From the IMG/VR virus record IMGVR_UViG_3300005976_000005, positions 85,282 through 149,281 of that record: 64,000 bases of DNA; one strand, given 5' to 3'. This document shows positions 23,769-32,637 of this stretch, piece by piece. The notes beneath the pieces are model-generated. The model searched no databases. It saw only the letters and a list, made by a program, of their open reading frames with translations, and was not told where the DNA came from. The position numbers and the translations under genes were made by a program. The stretch's first letter is position 1, and each line of letters starts with the position of its first letter. The DNA is from a virus.

Positions 23769-26618
23769 CTATAAGAAAGCTCTATAAGTAATACAACAAT
23801 TCAATAATCCTTTTTCTCCACTTGTATTCCAATGATAACCATCTATACTAGCATCCGTTCTGTTAACGTATATAAAAGAAGTTGAAAATTTAATATATCC
23901 AACTAAATAATCTCCATTGAAATTTATAGGAACTGGCACAAACGAATTAACAGGAGGCTTTATTTCACTAGGTATACCACCAACTGCTACTAAAGCAAAT
24001 AAAGAACTGTTACTTTCTCCTTCTATAATTGGTATTTCCCAAGTTACAACATCTCCAATTCTTGTATATAGTATGGTGTAAGTGATAGTATCAGTTGTCT
24101 CAAATACATCAGAGAATGGTTCTACTTCAAACGATCCTGTCTTATAATATGTCAAATTACTCTGTCCAAATGTTATAGAATCTGTTTCTATAGCATCTGT
24201 TTGTATAGAATCTGTTTGTATAGCATCTGCTTGAATGAGATCAGCATCAACCTCCGTTGCGTGAACATCTATAGAATTTACATCATGAGCAAACACATTA
24301 TTAAATCTTTTGTCAGAAGTACCAAGATTAGTCACTTCATCCTGAATAGGTGTTATTAAAAGAGATTCAAATCTAACTATACCTGCAACCAAAAACAAAT
24401 CTGATGGTATTTCTATCAAATCATCCATAGGGTCCGGCAAACCTTCTCCCATTTTTTCTACTATGTCTTCGTAAGAAACGTCCGACTTCACACCAGCCCC
24501 AATAAACATCCTATTCTGAGGGTCTCTCGAAATTATTATAGCATTATTTTCATCGCCATCATCATTCTTAACCAGACTCTGGATTTCTATCGGTCCACGC
24601 AAACTTATCTTGTCTTCAGCAGTAATGTCTAATTCTAACGATCTGGCACTTATAGAAGATACTTTTAAATCGAAGAAAGATGCTTCTTCTATAAACGCAT
24701 TCTCAACGTTAATTTCTTCAATGTATAAATTTTTAAACTTATAGCCGGGAGTACCAAGTAAAGTTCTTCCATCCTGAAGTGGCATTATTGTATAAGCCTC
24801 AACTCTAATATCATTGGAAACTAGATACAAAACTGAAATGTCATCTACCAAATCACTCATTGCGGGAATAAAGATACCGGAGCCCATTCTATTTGCTATT
24901 GTTTTGTGAGAAACGTCCGACTTCACACCAGCCCCAATAAACATCAAATTCTGAGGGTCTCTCGAAAGTATTATAGCATTATTTTCATCGCCATCATCAT
25001 TCTTAACCAGACTCTGGATTTCTATTGGTCCGTGTAAACCTATTTCCCCCCTAGCAGCAATATGTAATTCTGCTTCTGGTGCCAATCCATCATCATCACC
25101 AGCAGAAATTAATCCATATTGATCTATTCCGTTCATTATATTTTTATGAGTTGCACCAGATTGTCCATCAGTTATTGAGAAAGTGTAATCTAAATTTAGA
25201 CCAGCAAACAAATATATGTTTTCTGCTTCATTATCTCCGCTTGTTGTATTGTAAATTAATAAATCCGTATTATCTCTTACAATATCCCCACCTTTGAAGG
25301 CTCCGTATAAATCATTACCACTTGTAATTTCAACTCCAAGATCATTTAATCTCAAAGAGAATTTATCATCGCCCATTTGTCCATCTGATTTACCAATTAA
25401 AACCTGATTTCCATTGAATTGTGCGGCGTAATTTTCTGAAAAATTCTCAACATTCAAAGTTATAATATCATCGAGACCACCATAGTTCCATAACCACAAC
25501 TCCCTAAACGAATTATCAAACGTTCCGAGAGAAATGGAAGAATCTATAAAAGGTTTTATAGCTAAAGCATCTCCAGTATATTCTTCCCAACCAGGATTAA
25601 TAACCATATCACCACCATCAACCTCACCACTTCTAATGTCGTGCCCATCCGATACAACTTCTATTGTCCAATACTTATTATCATCCTGGTCAATTCTGAG
25701 TTGTGGAATATCATCATCTATTTCTCCATCTTTTCTTTCTCTTCTAATGTGCATAGTAGCACTTATTTCTTTCTGTCCATCCTCAAAAACACCAACACCA
25801 ATTCTACCAGGATAATAAAGTCCACCAGGGCTGTGACTCCAATAATCAGCGGAAGACGAATAAAACACATCGTTCCAATCAGCAGATACACCACTAAGAT
25901 CAATTTGAACATCTGCCTCAAACAAATCATACCCAACACCAATGTCTGATCTAACAGCAACATTAGAAAGATATGCTTCACCAAAATATCCAATACTATT
26001 AGGTATGTCATCTCCATTAGCATCAACAGCAACAGCATACATTGCTATCTTGTTGAATTTTATATTTCCCCAATTACTATCAATTTGAAACTTGAATGAT
26101 CCTCTCAATCTATCTTCATCGGGACCATCGTATGTTGGGTAATATCCAACAGTAGTTCCAAATCCATCAGCACCAGTACCTGGTTGCGAATCATCCCCTT
26201 CTATACCTTGACCACCCGCAATTGCTTCCCAAGTCCAAAGAGATTCTCCGCCTGTTGCTGACCAGCTTGTGGCGCTAACTTGATTCGAAAGTGGGGTTCC
26301 ACCATACAAGTTTGTTACAACGGAAGATTTCTGGTACGTATTAGTCAATTTAGAAGAATTGAAATCAACAGCAGAAATCAAAAATGTAGAAGCGTCTCCA
26401 AGAGTATGCTTTCTTTTCCAAAGCTTTTCACCATAAGGCTCTGTTATAGTTTTGTCGGCAATATCTGAGAATGAAGAAAGTACTGGTGAATTTCTTACAC
26501 TTGAGTCTATTCTATCATCATAAACAGGGATAAAATATCGCAAGTCAATGTAGATACCATTGTCGTTTGCTGATGATACAAAGTCCATTCCCTTATCTGT
26601 AATGAGTACATTAGGCAT
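23769..26618 (-). CDS. Tail fibre protein (949 aa) with internal duplication
   Basis: The N-terminus MPNVLITDKGMDFVSSANDN fits a baseplate-attachment domain. The body is beta-rich and aspartate/serine-heavy. A ~45-residue block (GPIEIQSLVKNDDGDENNAI, then SRDPQN-MFIGAGVKSDVS) occurs twice, about residues 525-570 and 680-725. Before the C-terminus a repeat of short steps (IQADAIQTDSIQTDAIETDS) looks like a trimeric fibre shaft. The last ~100 residues should be the tip domain. GGGAGACGTAAA precedes ATG. It probably binds the host surface. Confidence 0.75.
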   Translation of the reverse strand: MPNVLITDKGMDFVSSANDNGIYIDLRYFIPVYDDRIDSSVRNSPVLSSFSDIADKTITEPYGEKLWKRKHTLGDASTFLISAVDFNSSKLTNTYQKSSVVTNLYGGTPLSNQVSATSWSATGGESLWTWEAIAGGQGIEGDDSQPGTGADGFGTTVGYYPTYDGPDEDRLRGSFKFQIDSNWGNIKFNKIAMYAVAVDANGDDIPNSIGYFGEAYLSNVAVRSDIGVGYDLFEADVQIDLSGVSADWNDVFYSSSADYWSHSPGGLYYPGRIGVGVFEDGQKEISATMHIRRERKDGEIDDDIPQLRIDQDDNKYWTIEVVSDGHDIRSGEVDGGDMVINPGWEEYTGDALAIKPFIDSSISLGTFDNSFRELWLWNYGGLDDIITLNVENFSENYAAQFNGNQVLIGKSDGQMGDDKFSLRLNDLGVEITSGNDLYGAFKGGDIVRDNTDLLIYNTTSGDNEAENIYLFAGLNLDYTFSITDGQSGATHKNIMNGIDQYGLISAGDDDGLAPEAELHIAARGEIGLHGPIEIQSLVKNDDGDENNAIILSRDPQNLMFIGAGVKSDVSHKTIANRMGSGIFIPAMSDLVDDISVLYLVSNDIRVEAYTIMPLQDGRTLLGTPGYKFKNLYIEEINVENAFIEEASFFDLKVSSISARSLELDITAEDKISLRGPIEIQSLVKNDDGDENNAIIISRDPQNRMFIGAGVKSDVSYEDIVEKMGEGLPDPMDDLIEIPSDLFLVAGIVRFESLLITPIQDEVTNLGTSDKRFNNVFAHDVNSIDVHATEVDADLIQADAIQTDSIQTDAIETDSITFGQSNLTYYKTGSFEVEPFSDVFETTDTITYTILYTRIGDVVTWEIPIIEGESNSSLFALVAVGGIPSEIKPPVNSFVPVPINFNGDYLVGYIKFSTSFIYVNRTDASIDGYHWNTSGEKGLLNCCITYRAFL

Positions 26619-26711
26619 TTTACGTCTCCCAAATCAATTTATTAGATTTCTTCAAATTATTTTCTTTTATCAATATTTGTATTTTCAAAACATCATTCTT
26701 TTACTTTCAAT

Positions 26712-26719
26712 TATTTATA
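26712..26719 (-). promoter_or_regulatory. T4-type late promoter box TATAAATA (fibre gene)
   Basis: An exact TATAAATA lies on the minus strand 94 bp upstream of the fibre start at 26618, in a non-coding stretch. T4 late genes use this -10 box through gp55. An 8-bp AT box occurs by chance in such DNA, so the position is the main support. Confidence 0.45.
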
Positions 26720-26737
26720 TTATCCGTTCTGAAAAAC

Positions 26738-26871
26738 TTATAGAATCTTTGCAAGACTCATGTTTTCTTCCTGCTTCGTAGAAACCGCCTCTTCAAAACC
26801 TAAATTTTGATTTGGTCTTACGCTTTCTCCACAGGCTTTAATTCTACTTTATAGGCTTTATTTATTTTCAT
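26738..26871 (-). mobile_element. tnpB remnant B (5' end fused to 3' end)
   Basis: ATG 26871 opens MKINKAYKVELKPVEKA-stop, the usual start of IS605 OrfB/TnpB proteins. In another frame 26848-26738 reads SRIKACGESVRPNQNLGFEE then AVSTKQEENMSLAKIL-stop, the usual TnpB C-terminus (ACGxxVRP, KQE). The two overlap around TTAAAGCC, as expected for a large internal deletion of a tnpB gene. It fills most of the 309-bp gap (26619-26927) between the fibre and baseplate genes. The remainder of that gap holds two TATAAATA boxes. Confidence 0.7.
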
Positions 26872-26912
26872 TTTTATTAGATTTAGTTAGATTTTGCTAA
26901 ATTTCTATAAAT

Positions 26913-26920
26913 TATTTATA
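26913..26920 (-). promoter_or_regulatory. TATAAATA box
   Basis: Exact match to the T4 late -10 box, in the non-coding gap just after the stop of the upstream gene (26928). It could drive transcription of the fibre gene across the tnpB remnant. Confidence 0.35.
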
Positions 26921-26927
26921 TCTGCTA

Positions 26928-28571
26928 TTATCCCCAACCATTACTATATCCATCCGATTCAATGACGGCGTACCTTGTCATTCTAACATATCCACCAACA
27001 TATATATTCAAAACTCTATTTACATATCCGACAAGTTTCCTAAACACTGTATTTATTGGTCTGATTGATTCTATTGCTCTTATAACCTTTTGTCTTCTCT
27101 GTATATCTGTTGAGATATCCTCGCTTACGTCAAAATCAACACTCACTGCGAAATGCGGGGTCGGAAAAAAGTTATCCGGAATTGTACTCAAATCTCCATG
27201 TTGATCCAATATCCATTTTCCACCAGCACTTGTTGGTAAGTAGCTATCCGTAAAATATTCTAAAACTTCAGCAACCAATCCAAAGGAATAAAGCATAACC
27301 TTGATAGAATTTCTTGTTGTTTTTATCTTATACCAAGTTGGTAAGTTTCTCACAACAAATCTGAGATACTTATTTATGTCACTAGCAGAACAAGCACCAC
27401 CAAACTCGGTAGTACCGAATGTATCTGTTGAACCAACAACTTCTACTTCTTCTCTTGAGACATTTACGTTATACCCAAGATTGGCTGCGAAAAACTGAAT
27501 GAATTCTATATCTATCAAGTCAGGATCGTGTAACTCCGTCAACCTATGTACTTTCTCAAGAATTGAAATCTTTTGAGCCGAAGTAGCATATTGAGCATTT
27601 GTTGGCCAATGAAGTTCTATTTGCTCTGCGTCAGTAGATTCGGTTGGAGTATCAGTTCCACAAAGGTCATAAGTAAACTCCCTGTTTACTTCAGCAGAAA
27701 CTGAACCTACAGATGACACTGACCAGTCCTCAGTAATATTTAGTTCGTTTGCGCTTAACTGCCATCCACAAAGACCATTGAACATATTGTTGAGGAAGTC
27801 CTCAAAAAATATCACGAAGTCCTCTGTTTCTCCTCCCTTCAAGTAAAGAGGAAGGTAATCTCTGAGATTTATTCTTCTACAGTCACCGTACCTACCTAGC
27901 ATATCAGGACCACATACAGTTATGTAATCCTCCTTTGCCTCGCAGACATCACCACCCAATATACTTATGGAAGCAGTATCCGATCCACCATTTCCACTAA
28001 CATCGTAAGCCGTCACAGAAACAATATAAGTTCCTACTGAAGAATATGTATGCTCAAGAGTTGCCGTCAAGTCTGTTGTTGATGAAGTGGAACCATCTCC
28101 AAAATCCCAATCAGCACTAACAACAGTGTTAGCAAAGTAGTTGGCTCCATTAGCATCACTGAAACCCAAAGCGGAGTTTGGTAAAGGAGTTCCTGAGAAC
28201 TGAATATCTGGTAATGGGTTAATCTTCAGTGTCAATGAATAATCTGTGTCTGTTACAACAAGACTTCCATTTGCGTAAACATCACTCTTGACACCAGCAC
28301 CAGCAAACGTCCCCTTGACAGGATATTGGTACTGAAGCGAAGAACTATTAGTAGAAGATGTTTCTCCATTGTATACAAACTTGAACTCATTTTCTATTGT
28401 CCAAGTTGGATCAAATGAATCAGAATCTGATAATGCCGAGAATGTAATATCGTTGTTTACGAAATTTATGTTGGAGTCTACGGCAGCAGAAATGCTGTAA
28501 TCAAAACTTCCAAAGTAGAAAGCTCCTACACCATCTCTATCGTTTCCCCACAGTCCAGTATTATAACTCAT
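26928..28571 (-). CDS. Baseplate/tail protein with PKD domain and P2 I-like C-terminus
   Basis: 547 aa. The N-terminus NTGLWGNDRDGVGAFYFGSF is a module shared with the next genes. Residues about 120-205 are a PKD fold (SADWDFGDGSTSSTT ... HTYSSVGTYIVSVTAYD). From about 215 comes a domain like phage tail protein I: LPLYLKGGETEDFVIFFEDF, KVHRLTELHDPDLIDIEFIQ, and YLRFVVRNLPTWYKIKTTRN. In P2-like tails this protein links baseplate to fibre. AGAGVKSDV near residue 90 is also found twice in the large fibre protein. Confidence 0.75.
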   Translation of the reverse strand: MSYNTGLWGNDRDGVGAFYFGSFDYSISAAVDSNINFVNNDITFSALSDSDSFDPTWTIENEFKFVYNGETSSTNSSSLQYQYPVKGTFAGAGVKSDVYANGSLVVTDTDYSLTLKINPLPDIQFSGTPLPNSALGFSDANGANYFANTVVSADWDFGDGSTSSTTDLTATLEHTYSSVGTYIVSVTAYDVSGNGGSDTASISILGGDVCEAKEDYITVCGPDMLGRYGDCRRINLRDYLPLYLKGGETEDFVIFFEDFLNNMFNGLCGWQLSANELNITEDWSVSSVGSVSAEVNREFTYDLCGTDTPTESTDAEQIELHWPTNAQYATSAQKISILEKVHRLTELHDPDLIDIEFIQFFAANLGYNVNVSREEVEVVGSTDTFGTTEFGGACSASDINKYLRFVVRNLPTWYKIKTTRNSIKVMLYSFGLVAEVLEYFTDSYLPTSAGGKWILDQHGDLSTIPDNFFPTPHFAVSVDFDVSEDISTDIQRRQKVIRAIESIRPINTVFRKLVGYVNRVLNIYVGGYVRMTRYAVIESDGYSNGWG

Positions 28572-28584
28572 TCTATCTCCGTTA

Positions 28585-30831
28585 TCATATCAATTCCAAT
28601 GTTACACAGCATTTGACAGAGTACTTCTGTCCTCTATATCCAGTGTAAACATGTGTGTATGGATTTTGTGTTGTCGTCACCCAAGGAATATTACAAGTCT
28701 CATTGTCGTAATCATAATCAAAACACCATCTATAGTTCTTTACTTTGTATTTACCTTTCAACTCAGGTGATAGATTTACTCTTGCAGTAAATTCAACAGA
28801 CAGTGGAGAACTTCCTCTTAAAGGCGTTCCTACGAAATCTACCTCAAAATCCTGAGTAGCATACACATTCAGTGGTTGAAGCATCTGACAATTCACTATC
28901 AGTGAAACAGGAGTAACGGTCGCAGAAACAGCATTTTGTGCTGATATAGTTGGCTGTAACATAACAGCTGATAATTCCATCACATTAGCTGAGACTGTTT
29001 CGCTTATAGGACCGAAGTAGAATGCTCCAATATGACCATTTCCTGGTGTTGAATAGAAATAGAAAGCTCCAACACCATCTCTTGTCAATCCTCCAATACC
29101 ATATGGAATATCGTCATACCTATTGGAAGGAGTCACAGAAAATCCAAAGTCTTCGTATATATAGTTCTCTTTGTCAAAGCTGAGATACGTAGCGGATTGA
29201 ATTGCTGTTACTGCGTCCGACTCGTTTACGACAGCAGATACTTCATATGCGCTAGTATCATTGGCAGACATATTAGTCTCAACATTCATCAATTTAACGT
29301 AATCGTCTGGTAAAAATTGATATGGATTTCCAGCTGGTCCACTATCAATATAAATCACTGTATCCTTTATTATCGTGTCAGCACTAAATGAATTCTCAGT
29401 TAATAGATTGTAATATCCTCGAATAGTAACTCCTTCAATAGTCAAACCATCTGTTGTGTCGTTACCAATAATGATCGATCCACCACTTTCTCCGAGTAGT
29501 ATCATTGAGTTTAGGTATTTGAAACTCTTAGTTTTATGATTAGTAATGTAATATCTACCTATTCCTATTGCGGCATTAGAACCATCATTCGCAAGTATTA
29601 CATTATCTCTTATTACAAAAGAAGCAGCTGAAGCTTCACCTCCCAAGTTTATTATATTATATTCGTCTGAATTTGCTGATGATGTATCAAATCCCCAAAG
29701 TCCATAATCACTTAAACTCCACGATTCGAACGTAACAGTTCCAGACAATCCCGACAATGTATATCCCGCTGGTCTTCCAAGAAGCTCATACGACCATATA
29801 GGATTTGTTGTAAAAACATTCTCTATACCTCTCATCTTGAAAGTAGAATTTGGTGGAAGATAATTTGAAATAACTTCGTTCGATTGTCTTCCTGTCCAAG
29901 GACTTCCAGATGTTCCTATTCCGCTTGTAGCAGAATCAGCCGAAAGATCAACATATAATACATCTGGAAAGTAGAAAGCTCCTATTCCGTATCTTCCATA
30001 TCCCCAAAGTCCGGTTTCATATTCATTATACCAGTCCCAAGTTCCATATGGATAATATGGTATGGTACTACTTGTTGCGATCAAAAACTGGTTGAAATTG
30101 AAACTCTCTTTTGCTAATGTCACTTCAGAAGGCCAAGCCGGATTGCTCCATCCAAAATAGCAATTGTTTGCTGTTACTGATGTGGAACCAGCGGAAACAC
30201 TCGTAGCATCGTCGGTAAATAAGCTGTTGTTTAGGTGAAGACTGTGACCAGTTCCCTGAACCGAGAAGCTTCCATCGACAACACAGTTCTCAATATATAC
30301 AACATCTGAAGTCCCAACATTAGTCTCTATTGTAGAAGCTACAATGGTACATCCATAAGCGCTCAATGGAACTGACTTTTCAAGTTGAACACTTCCTTGT
30401 AGCCAGCAATTGTACGTTTCATCAGCATAAAGATCACAAACAGAACCGTCAATCATGGCACCTTCAACTTTGTCAGTTGCCGCAGAAGTAGTTATACCAA
30501 AATCGATATTAGTACCACTCAATATCCAAGGACCATGAGCAGACAAACTCCAAGGCTCAAAATTAACAAAACCTTCTACAGAACCATTTGTAAGTGAAAT
30601 AGTAGACGATTCATATGTCCCTTTTATCTTGTAAACGACTTGAACGTAGCTTACAAGATTATTAAGAGAGTCCTTGAAATCATTGTAATCGAATGGGTCT
30701 GCTAAAGTACCGGCATTACCACTTGTACCAAGGTCCAAGTCAACATAGTAAGTCGTAGTGCTGACTGAACCAAAATAGAAAGCACCAACACCATCTCTTT
30801 CGCTTCCCCACAATCCTGTATTATATGCCAT
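28585..30831 (-). CDS. Adhesin/fibre protein, probable beta-helix, GLWG modules
   Basis: 748 aa. The N-terminal 20 residues AYNTGLWGSERDGVGAFYFG nearly repeat those of the neighbouring gene. ETGLWGYGRYGIGAFYFPDV and GGLTRDGVGAFYFYS are further copies inside. After the copies come segments such as YYVDLDLGTSGNAGTLADPF, the pattern that opens right-handed beta-helix (pectate-lyase-like) repeats. The C-terminal ~90 residues form a PKD-like fold (VDFVGTPLRGSSPLSVEFTA). Likely virion surface adhesin. Confidence 0.65.
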   Translation of the reverse strand: MAYNTGLWGSERDGVGAFYFGSVSTTTYYVDLDLGTSGNAGTLADPFDYNDFKDSLNNLVSYVQVVYKIKGTYESSTISLTNGSVEGFVNFEPWSLSAHGPWILSGTNIDFGITTSAATDKVEGAMIDGSVCDLYADETYNCWLQGSVQLEKSVPLSAYGCTIVASTIETNVGTSDVVYIENCVVDGSFSVQGTGHSLHLNNSLFTDDATSVSAGSTSVTANNCYFGWSNPAWPSEVTLAKESFNFNQFLIATSSTIPYYPYGTWDWYNEYETGLWGYGRYGIGAFYFPDVLYVDLSADSATSGIGTSGSPWTGRQSNEVISNYLPPNSTFKMRGIENVFTTNPIWSYELLGRPAGYTLSGLSGTVTFESWSLSDYGLWGFDTSSANSDEYNIINLGGEASAASFVIRDNVILANDGSNAAIGIGRYYITNHKTKSFKYLNSMILLGESGGSIIIGNDTTDGLTIEGVTIRGYYNLLTENSFSADTIIKDTVIYIDSGPAGNPYQFLPDDYVKLMNVETNMSANDTSAYEVSAVVNESDAVTAIQSATYLSFDKENYIYEDFGFSVTPSNRYDDIPYGIGGLTRDGVGAFYFYSTPGNGHIGAFYFGPISETVSANVMELSAVMLQPTISAQNAVSATVTPVSLIVNCQMLQPLNVYATQDFEVDFVGTPLRGSSPLSVEFTARVNLSPELKGKYKVKNYRWCFDYDYDNETCNIPWVTTTQNPYTHVYTGYRGQKYSVKCCVTLELI

Positions 30832-30841
30832 TTAAATTTCC

Positions 30842-32635
30842 TTACCAATCATTAGAGCCAGTGATTGTTATTCCTGCTCCCAAAATATCATCAGAATAGC
30901 TTACTTTTGTAGCACTAAAGCTTGGCCAACTGATGTTAGGTGTCCAACCGAACTGCATGTTATCGTTTGTATAATTCAGTACATCTCCTCTAAGAGTTGC
31001 TGAATTGGCTACATTAGTAGCAACGTAATTCAGGTCTGCCGATATATTATCACCTGCTGTTTTTCCATTGTTTGCCGATGTAGTTGCCATGGCAGAGCAT
31101 TGTAAAACGGAATCCTTCAAGAACAAAGAAAATTCATGAGGAGATTCAAAAAGAACTTCTCTAAGAACATCATCTTTCTCACAAAGTATCGTACATCCTC
31201 TGAATGTTGAACTTACTGGTATATCAGGAACTTTATTTGAATCATTGTAACTATAATAACTAAAATAACCACAGAACTCATATGACCTGAAGGAGACTGT
31301 AGATGATCTCATAAACAAATTATCTCCGCTCTTACAATACATTACTAATTTAGCAGCTGATGCGTCCACCGCAGAAGTATCATTATGTATTATTCCGTTT
31401 TCAAGTTCATAACCAGGAAAATGTAACTCGTTGTTATATTCGTAAATTCTCCAAGGTCCATATGCTGAAGTATCCCAAGCATACATCTTATATTTCTTTC
31501 TTGAGAAGAACTTACCATCATTAGGGCTGTTCGTTATATCTATCTCTCCCCTTAGATAGAACTCGTCATTATCCACAACATCTACTGCCGGAGTTGTTTC
31601 TGCGTCATAGTAATCAGTTCCCGCTTTACCAGTAAACTCAAAAAAGTCGTCCCAGTTAAAAGGGTCTCCAGATGTTCCAGAATGACCACTAGTGGATGCC
31701 GACAAATCAACGTATATACCAATGTCAGTAAAATAGAAAGAACCAGGTCCGAATCTAGGGGAGTAGTAAGAACCATGTTGGTAGTTATATAGTCCACTCG
31801 TATCCTCTCCAAAACTATCATACCAGTCAAATCCACTATAGAACTCTCTTCTATCAAGACTTCTTTCAGGAAGACCGAAATCTTCATATCTTAAATTAGT
31901 TTTATCAGAACCGGATATCTCATGAAAACTTGGCATTGGTGCTGATGGTACCCATTCAAAAGTACATCCTGAGAAAATAGTTGTTCCATCAATATTACTG
32001 TCAATGCTTGCTGATGTGACTGTAAAAACACAACTGTTAAACCTAACAACTTGGCCAGAATACACAGTATCTCCTGATATAGTATAATCATAGAAAACAC
32101 AATCATTGAAAGTTGCTGAAGAGTTGTCGCTTTGAGGTTGTATGTCTAAATAACCATTATAAAACGTACATCCATCAAATTCTTGTATATTATAATAGTC
32201 TGCATAGGCTGTATCGGAAACTGTTTCCACCTGAACGTCACCATAAAAAATACAGTTATAAAATTTTCTTCTAATTTGGCTTGATATATGCGTATAATAT
32301 GGTGTTGTTGTTGAAACAGCAAGCCCTCTAAAAAATTCTAATGTTCCAGCGTCACTTACGTCAGTAAAAAATACACCAGAATCCACACCAGAAAGCTTCC
32401 AATAATTAAAATCTTCAAAATCTCCCCAAGGCATAACAATATTAAAATTATTGTTATTAGCATTTTGAACAAAGAAATCACCGGATTCAAGTAAACCTAA
32501 ACCTTTCGTCTTAAAATCATGACCCTGAGATGCTGTTTGGTAAAAACTCTGAAAATCATATAAATTAAACGGTTGATCTTCTGTTCCATTTCCATTTGGA
32601 GTCCCACTATCAAAATTACAGTAATAGGTTGCCAT
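30842..32635 (-). CDS. Adhesin/fibre protein, probable beta-helix (597 aa)
   Basis: Starts ATYYCNFDSGTPNGNGTEDQ then PFNLYDFQSF, a beta-helix-opening pattern that recurs near residue 315 as YVDLSASTSGHSGTSGDPF then NWDDFF, just after FGPGSFYF, a diverged GAFYF module. Between them are short hydrophobic-turn repeats (FNDCVFYDYTISGDTVYSGQ, RFNSCVFTVTSASI) typical of stacked coils. No enzymatic residues are evident. Same operon as the other adhesins, 3-7 bp spacing. Confidence 0.65.
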   Translation of the reverse strand: MATYYCNFDSGTPNGNGTEDQPFNLYDFQSFYQTASQGHDFKTKGLGLLESGDFFVQNANNNNFNIVMPWGDFEDFNYWKLSGVDSGVFFTDVSDAGTLEFFRGLAVSTTTPYYTHISSQIRRKFYNCIFYGDVQVETVSDTAYADYYNIQEFDGCTFYNGYLDIQPQSDNSSATFNDCVFYDYTISGDTVYSGQVVRFNSCVFTVTSASIDSNIDGTTIFSGCTFEWVPSAPMPSFHEISGSDKTNLRYEDFGLPERSLDRREFYSGFDWYDSFGEDTSGLYNYQHGSYYSPRFGPGSFYFTDIGIYVDLSASTSGHSGTSGDPFNWDDFFEFTGKAGTDYYDAETTPAVDVVDNDEFYLRGEIDITNSPNDGKFFSRKKYKMYAWDTSAYGPWRIYEYNNELHFPGYELENGIIHNDTSAVDASAAKLVMYCKSGDNLFMRSSTVSFRSYEFCGYFSYYSYNDSNKVPDIPVSSTFRGCTILCEKDDVLREVLFESPHEFSLFLKDSVLQCSAMATTSANNGKTAGDNISADLNYVATNVANSATLRGDVLNYTNDNMQFGWTPNISWPSFSATKVSYSDDILGAGITITGSNDW

Positions 32636-32637
32636 TA

